Below, piece by piece: positions 60,080-64,000 of a DNA stretch of 64,000 bases. The notes beneath the pieces are model-generated. The model ran no database searches, was not told where the DNA came from, and saw nothing but the letters and a program-made list of their open reading frames with translations. The stretch lies in contig OZ220698.1 in NCBI GenBank assembly GCA_965116555.1, forward strand, positions 2,309,082 to 2,373,081, written 5' to 3'. Positions within the stretch are counted from its first letter, which is position 1. Each line of letters opens with the position of its first letter. Source of the DNA: DAOUJH01 sp965116555 (GTDB lineage Bacteria > Chloroflexota > Dehalococcoidia > Lucifugimonadales > QGNO01). Made by a program: the position numbers and the translations under genes.

Positions 60080-61111
60080 TTGCAGAATACGGCCTCACAC
60101 CTGAACGACGTTCACGCGGAACTGGCCCCGTCTGACGACACACTGTCCGCCGCCCGAAGCCGGCGAGATGAGGTTCTCGCGAAGGCCAGTAGCTTTGCTG
60201 GCGCCCTCCGAACCTACAAGTCCGGCTCAATCGCCCACAGAACGGCGAATCATGACACCGATGCAGACTGCGGTGTGGTGCTAGACCGGCGGTCGTATCC
60301 GAGTCTGGGCCCAGACGGCGAAGGGAAAGCACCGAACGAGACCGTCGAGGAAGTCAGAGAGTTCCTGCGCGAGCGTCTGAAGGAGGACCACCCCGACATT
60401 AGGTTCCGGGTCACCAAGCGAGCCATAACGGTGTCGTTCAACGAGCCGCTGGACGATGGGACAGACCCATCCGTAGACCTGATCGTCGCCCTGACCCGGA
60501 AGAATGCCCAGGGGCTCTGGATACCCAACGTCGAGAGCAAGGATTGGGACGCCTCCGATCCGGAGTATCACACGAGGGTCTTGACCGATGACCCTGCCGA
60601 TCTCAGGCGTGTTAGTGCGAAGGTCATCAGGCTCGCGAAGGGATGGAACACTCAATTCGCAGAACCCGGCCTCTGTAGCTTCAACATCGAGGCACTGGCC
60701 CTGAGCTGCATCACCGAAGAGCACGGTGTGCCCGACGGTCTGGCGGAGCTCTTCCGCTTTGCCGCCAGCGACCTCAAGAAGCGATTCACTCCCGACCCGG
60801 CAGGGGTGTCCAAGCCCATAAAGCTGCTCATGGACCGCGATGTCGTCGTTGGCCGCTTGAAGAGAGCGGCCGAGCGTATGAAGGATGCGCTGGACAATGA
60901 CGACGACAAGATAAAGGTCCAGGAGGCGATGGCGAGTCTGTATTGGAAATACGTCAGCCCGCCAGAAGGAAGCAAATCCAAGGTGGGGATTGCCTCCGCA
61001 CTCCGAAGTGGAAACCCCTCGCTGGGCGTCTCAGGAGGCGCGCTGAGTCTTGCCGGTGGCGGCGGCTCCAACGTCAAGCCGACCAGATCGTGGGGAAGTG
61101 AGCGCTCGTAG
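60080..61111 (+). CDS. CD-NTase-like nucleotidyltransferase (CBASS cyclase candidate 2)
   Basis: A 343-residue nucleotidyltransferase starting at TTG 60080 with GAGGAGG nine nt upstream. Catalytic residues: Gly49-Ser50 (YKSGSIAHRT), Asp61 and Asp63 (DTDADCGV) and Asp133 (SVDLIVAL). It is only distantly similar to the other cyclase in this island. The C-terminal tail is glycine-rich and flexible, ending in KPTRSWG plus four residues; in E2-associated CBASS the cyclase C-terminus is the site of conjugation, so this tail is of interest. The next gene, an E2-like protein, overlaps it by 14 bp, followed by a membrane protein: the order of a short type II CBASS. Confidence 0.8.
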   Translation: MQNTASHLNDVHAELAPSDDTLSAARSRRDEVLAKASSFAGALRTYKSGSIAHRTANHDTDADCGVVLDRRSYPSLGPDGEGKAPNETVEEVREFLRERLKEDHPDIRFRVTKRAITVSFNEPLDDGTDPSVDLIVALTRKNAQGLWIPNVESKDWDASDPEYHTRVLTDDPADLRRVSAKVIRLAKGWNTQFAEPGLCSFNIEALALSCITEEHGVPDGLAELFRFAASDLKKRFTPDPAGVSKPIKLLMDRDVVVGRLKRAAERMKDALDNDDDKIKVQEAMASLYWKYVSPPEGSKSKVGIASALRSGNPSLGVSGGALSLAGGGGSNVKPTRSWGSERS

Positions 61112-61559
61112 GAGGTTCACCGGACCACCCAACACAAACAAGGGACCGTGGTTTGGGCTGACAGTGGTGCGACTCAAGTTTGAGCGAGGCGTCAAGAGCC
61201 AGTTTCCCAACTTGAACGGCGGAAGGGTCAAGGGTGGCTACGAATATAGGGCCACTCTGCCAGTGCCTCACTACGAGCCCAGAAAGACCCGCATCAGGTT
61301 TAACGGCATGGCGAAGGTCCCATCCGTGTTCGTCGACGGTCCCCAAGACTCACCACACCGCTACCCTGACGGAGACCTCTGCATGTGGTTTCCGGACGAC
61401 CCCGTAGAGCGCCGGTGGGTCTTCGACGACGGTCTACTGGCCCTATTGGGATCGGTAATGGCTCATCTATTCAAGGAAGCCTGGTGGCGGGAGACGGGGG
61501 AGTGGCTTGGCGAGGAAGTCCCGCATGGAGCCCAGACGAAGGAGCAAACAGGGACGTGA
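61098..61559 (+). CDS. Stand-alone prokaryotic E2-like protein (short type II CBASS)
   Basis: A 153-residue protein beginning at GTG 61098, inside the end of the cyclase gene. It has the pattern of bacterial E2-like folds: beta strands, then HRYPDGDLCMWFP with a single candidate catalytic Cys95, followed by W and helical segments (LLALLGSVMAHLFKEAWWRETGEWLG) and a terminal HG. In E2-only CBASS such a protein, with no E1 or protease partner, acts on the cyclase C-terminus to prime it. No E1 (ThiF-like) or JAB gene is present. The call rests on motif pattern and gene order; structural prediction would settle it. Confidence 0.72.
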   Translation: MSARRRFTGPPNTNKGPWFGLTVVRLKFERGVKSQFPNLNGGRVKGGYEYRATLPVPHYEPRKTRIRFNGMAKVPSVFVDGPQDSPHRYPDGDLCMWFPDDPVERRWVFDDGLLALLGSVMAHLFKEAWWRETGEWLGEEVPHGAQTKEQTGT

Positions 61560-62098
61560 ACGAGGCGCAGCAACTCACTCTGCCTTGGCCTGTTGTCGGT
61601 GCGGTCATTATCGGAGCAGTGTCGTTCACCGTATTCGTTCTCACCAACTGGTGGAACGGGGAACGTGAGAGGCTGACCCGAAGTCGTGAAGTTTTTTCGA
61701 AGGCGTACGCTGCAGTCCAGGAGTACAAGGAATTCCCCTACGTGATTGCGCGACGCAGGAAGGATACGCCAGAGGAGGAACGAATACGCATCTCCTCTGA
61801 ATTGCGTAGGGTTCAGGCCGACCTAGCATTCTATTCTGCCTGGCTTATGACCGAATCTCGTCATGTCCACCGCAGCTTCTCGGAACTGCTTGAGCAGGCG
61901 CGGAATGTGGCAGGTTCGGCGATGCACGACGCTTGGTTGCAGCCCGCCGCCGCCGAAGACTCCGAAATGAACACGCTCAAGCAGGACATGTCCGCCCTGG
62001 CTTCCTACGAATGCGCATATCTGGAAGAGGTGGTTGACCACCTATCTCTCTGGCCTCGCTGGACTCGCCGATTGCTTCGACGCAAGCCGGGGGCGTGA
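61556..62098 (+). CDS. Single-TM protein, putative CBASS effector
   Basis: A 180-residue protein from GTG 61556, overlapping the E2-like stop by four bases (GTGA), with AAGGAG upstream. One N-terminal membrane helix (about 11-31, PVVGAVIIGAVSFTVFVL) is followed by a basic juxtamembrane stretch and a mostly helical cytosolic domain (SREVFSKAYAAVQEYKEFPY, SELRRVQADLAFYSAWLM, HRSFSELLEQARN). I recognise no named family. Being the last gene of the operon and membrane anchored fits a CBASS effector that responds to the cyclic nucleotide, but ligand binding and mode of killing are unknown. Confidence 0.65.
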   Translation: MNEAQQLTLPWPVVGAVIIGAVSFTVFVLTNWWNGERERLTRSREVFSKAYAAVQEYKEFPYVIARRRKDTPEEERIRISSELRRVQADLAFYSAWLMTESRHVHRSFSELLEQARNVAGSAMHDAWLQPAAAEDSEMNTLKQDMSALASYECAYLEEVVDHLSLWPRWTRRLLRRKPGA

Positions 62099-62307
62099 CG
62101 TCAACCGCAATCGTCGTTGCATCCTGGACTCTCGCCCCGGCCATTGCTCTGTCCCAGTTTTGAGCTCCCACCTGAGTCCTCATCCCAGCACACCACTGCC
62201 ACCAGCTTGCGGTGGATGTAGTCCTTATGCGCTACGCATCAAATTCGGCAATCCAATTGCCCTCTAATGGGAACCCTTATCAGATACATAGTCGTTTCAC
62301 CCTGGTG

Positions 62308-63687
62308 TTACTGCATGGACGGTGTATAGCCCTGGCCCTCCTCGAACTCGCTCGGGAAAGGCTGCACCGTCCCAGTCTCCACTATGCTCGCCGCACAGGA
62401 GCTGTGTGGGTGCGGTTGTTGTTCGCTGAAACTGTTCCTGCCCAAGAGCTCGTGCCGGAGGTGTTCAAAGACCCCCTTGACCGCCAATGACTTGGCCAGT
62501 TGACCGATGTCCTGGCAGAGCTCCGGCTTGCTCTCGATGTAGGGTCTCATTAGGGGCTCCGCCTCTTCTTCCCAGGCCAGGACGACCTTGTTGGCGGTTT
62601 CCTCAACGACTGGCAGGACCGTTCCCACAACTTTCCCTTCATCCTGTGGCCTCATTCGGAAGAGGCTAAGGCGGGCCATGATCAGTTGGGACATCTGGTC
62701 CTCGATCATCTCATGACGGCTTCCGAACCCGGCCAATGCGTGCATCAGGTATCCGAACTCGCCCTCCAGGGTCTGGGTTGTCCTGGTCAACTCATCCCTT
62801 GTGTTGGGGCATTCCCTGTAGTGTTTCATCAGGGCTCGCGTCTGTTCGTCGTTCAGGCCCGCCGCCGCTCCCCACGAAGCCATCATGTCAACGGATGCTT
62901 CCTCCAGAGGAGTGGTGATCCGGTGACGAAGCCGGTCGCAGATGGAGAGGAGTTCTGACTCCTCTCTGGTCAGCCGGGGCTCAATGGCGTCCCGGAAGAC
63001 TGTTCGATCACGAGCACAATAGTCGCACCGGCAGTCTCTCAGGTTGTGAGAGCCCAGGCCGGGTCCTTGGCTACGGCGGTAGGCCTTGCCTCGTGCCTCC
63101 CGCTGGGATTCCCCTACGAACTCAGAGGACAGTATCTTCTCGAATATGGGGCTTACCGTCTGGGATGTCGGCCAGAGCTCCTTGATAAGGTACGGTGTTC
63201 CCAACTCATCGAACATCCCCTCCTGGAACTCGGAGGTCTCGCATATCCGGCATATCCTTGAGTTGGCGCCGAACATCGTGATTGCAAAGTCATGCGCTGG
63301 GCAGGTGAACTCCTCCAGCGGCCTCTGTGCCGGCTGTGCTACTGGGTCCCAGGGTTCCGTACCGTCGTACCGGTTGGAATCGAGCAGTCTCTGGAGGAGG
63401 GCGTCTTCTGAACCTTTCCCACGCGGCCAGTGGAGTATCCAGGGGGCGTGCAGCAATTCTTCCCTTGCTGAAGATCTGGGAGTCGTCCCTGTTGTCCTGA
63501 CGGGTCCCAGCGTAGAGGTGGGAGGGTTGAACGCAGTAAGGCCTATTGCAGAGATGGTTGACCTGCCGGTCCTCGGGGACCGGCTCTCGCGTCTGAATGA
63601 ACACGGCCCTGTGTGCCAGCTCCTGCTTCTCTCCTCAATCGTGAGGACGCCGTAGCCGTCCCGGTTCAGGCCGTATTTCCATACCAT
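62308..63687 (-). pseudogene. HNH-endonuclease-type protein with frame breaks
   Basis: The C-terminal two thirds (from about 63470) is one open frame with a zinc-like cluster (ICRICETSEF, CRCDYCARD) and long helices (TTPLEEASVDMMASWGAAAG). The HNH motif itself (VNHLCNRPYCVQPSHLYAGT) is in a different frame (63290-63604). Good coding sequence switches frame near 63635 (VLTIEE into KQELAHRAVFIQT), again near 63470 (QIFSKG into REELLHAPW), and the N-terminus (MQVNSPFTPFG into NCMVWKYG) switches near 63690. Three shifts imply a decayed gene or several indel errors. HNH proteins occur often in defence islands and mobile elements. The start is not defined. Confidence 0.6.
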
Positions 63688-64000
63688 GCAATTGCCCGAA
63701 AGGCGTGAAGGGAGAGTTCACCTGCATGGGCACGCCGAGGCAGTCCGCCGGAGTGATGGGGCCTTCGTTCCAGCTCCTGCGCGGCCTTGGGTTCCTTGTT
63801 GAGGGTTTCCGCCGTACCACCTCCGGATGACGGCGTCTCTTCTTGTCCGGTAGTCTCTCGGCATTCTTCCGGTGCACTCCCTTTCCTGGAATACCAGGCC
63901 CGATCGACAAGGCGGCCATGCGGGTCGCCGTACGGTGACAACGACCAGATTAGGATGTAGCGCCGTCTCGACCCGTCTCGTACACGTCCACGACTTCAGT
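63688..64000. other. Right edge of window, upstream part of the HNH gene
   Basis: On the minus strand a short open frame (63635-63919) ends in coding-like sequence (PITPADCLGVPMQVNSPFTPFG) that probably belongs to the broken HNH gene. The rest shows overlapping low-quality frames and no gene I can name. Confidence 0.35.

Noticed and set aside
1..64000. CRISPR array, prophage or rRNA operon
   Set aside because: No regularly spaced repeats, phage structural genes or rRNA sequence were seen on either strand.

Overview
The window is about 64 kb of GC-rich bacterial chromosome with no plasmid or phage backbone. Gene content, secreted proteins with pre-peptidase and Ig-like/fibronectin repeats, and many paired MFS-transporter/hydrolase loci fit an uncultured Chloroflexota, perhaps a SAR202/Dehalococcoidia-like lineage. 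A sterol C-24 methyltransferase homologue and a methylating, fully reducing one-module PKS would suit a marine, possibly sponge-associated, bacterium. The taxonomy and habitat are inferences; no rRNA gene is present.

Layout. 1-10.7 kb: 5' end of an MMPL transporter, a membrane acyltransferase carrying an ankyrin insert, the sterol methyltransferase homologue, formate-THF ligase, a secreted protein, succinyl-CoA synthetase (sucCD) and a lipoprotein. 11.2-20.8 kb: one giant type I PKS, KS-AT-DH-MT-psiKR-ER-KR-ACP followed by a second KS whose AT has been excised, with no TE. 21-25 kb: a PfkB-family kinase, a peroxiredoxin whose peroxidatic residue is encoded by an in-frame TGA followed by a SECIS-like hairpin (candidate selenoprotein), and a secreted repeat protein bracketed by two copies of a tRNA-Ser 3'-end sequence. 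25.2-33.8 kb: housekeeping (tRNA-Ser, serS, Nudix, lysS, greA; purF, purM, purH) with an IS30 remnant between the two blocks.

33.8-46.7 kb: transport and catabolism: antiporter, amidohydrolase, two MFS carriers, M19 dipeptidase, an amidase/GatC-like/ureidoglycolate-lyase-like operon, and an HD/SDR/isochorismatase-like/phosphotriesterase-like run, then a K+ channel. 46.7-56.4 kb: flavin disulfide oxidoreductase, a tandemly duplicated LicD-like gene, tRNA-Ser, mutM, a deaminase, pyk, polA and a tRNA-Met/tRNA-Val pair.

56.4-64 kb, distal to the tRNA pair, looks like an accessory island: a truncated Fpg-like gene, membrane proteins, two divergently transcribed CD-NTase-like genes and a degraded HNH nuclease. 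One CD-NTase overlaps a stand-alone E2-like gene and a single-TM protein, the layout of a short type II (E2-only) CBASS anti-phage operon; the other is followed by a two-TM protein.

The strongest leads are the TGA-containing peroxiredoxin with its SECIS-like element, the paired CBASS-like modules, the bacterial sterol methyltransferase, and the PKS with an AT-less terminal KS. All functional calls rest on motif reading by eye; no database search was run.
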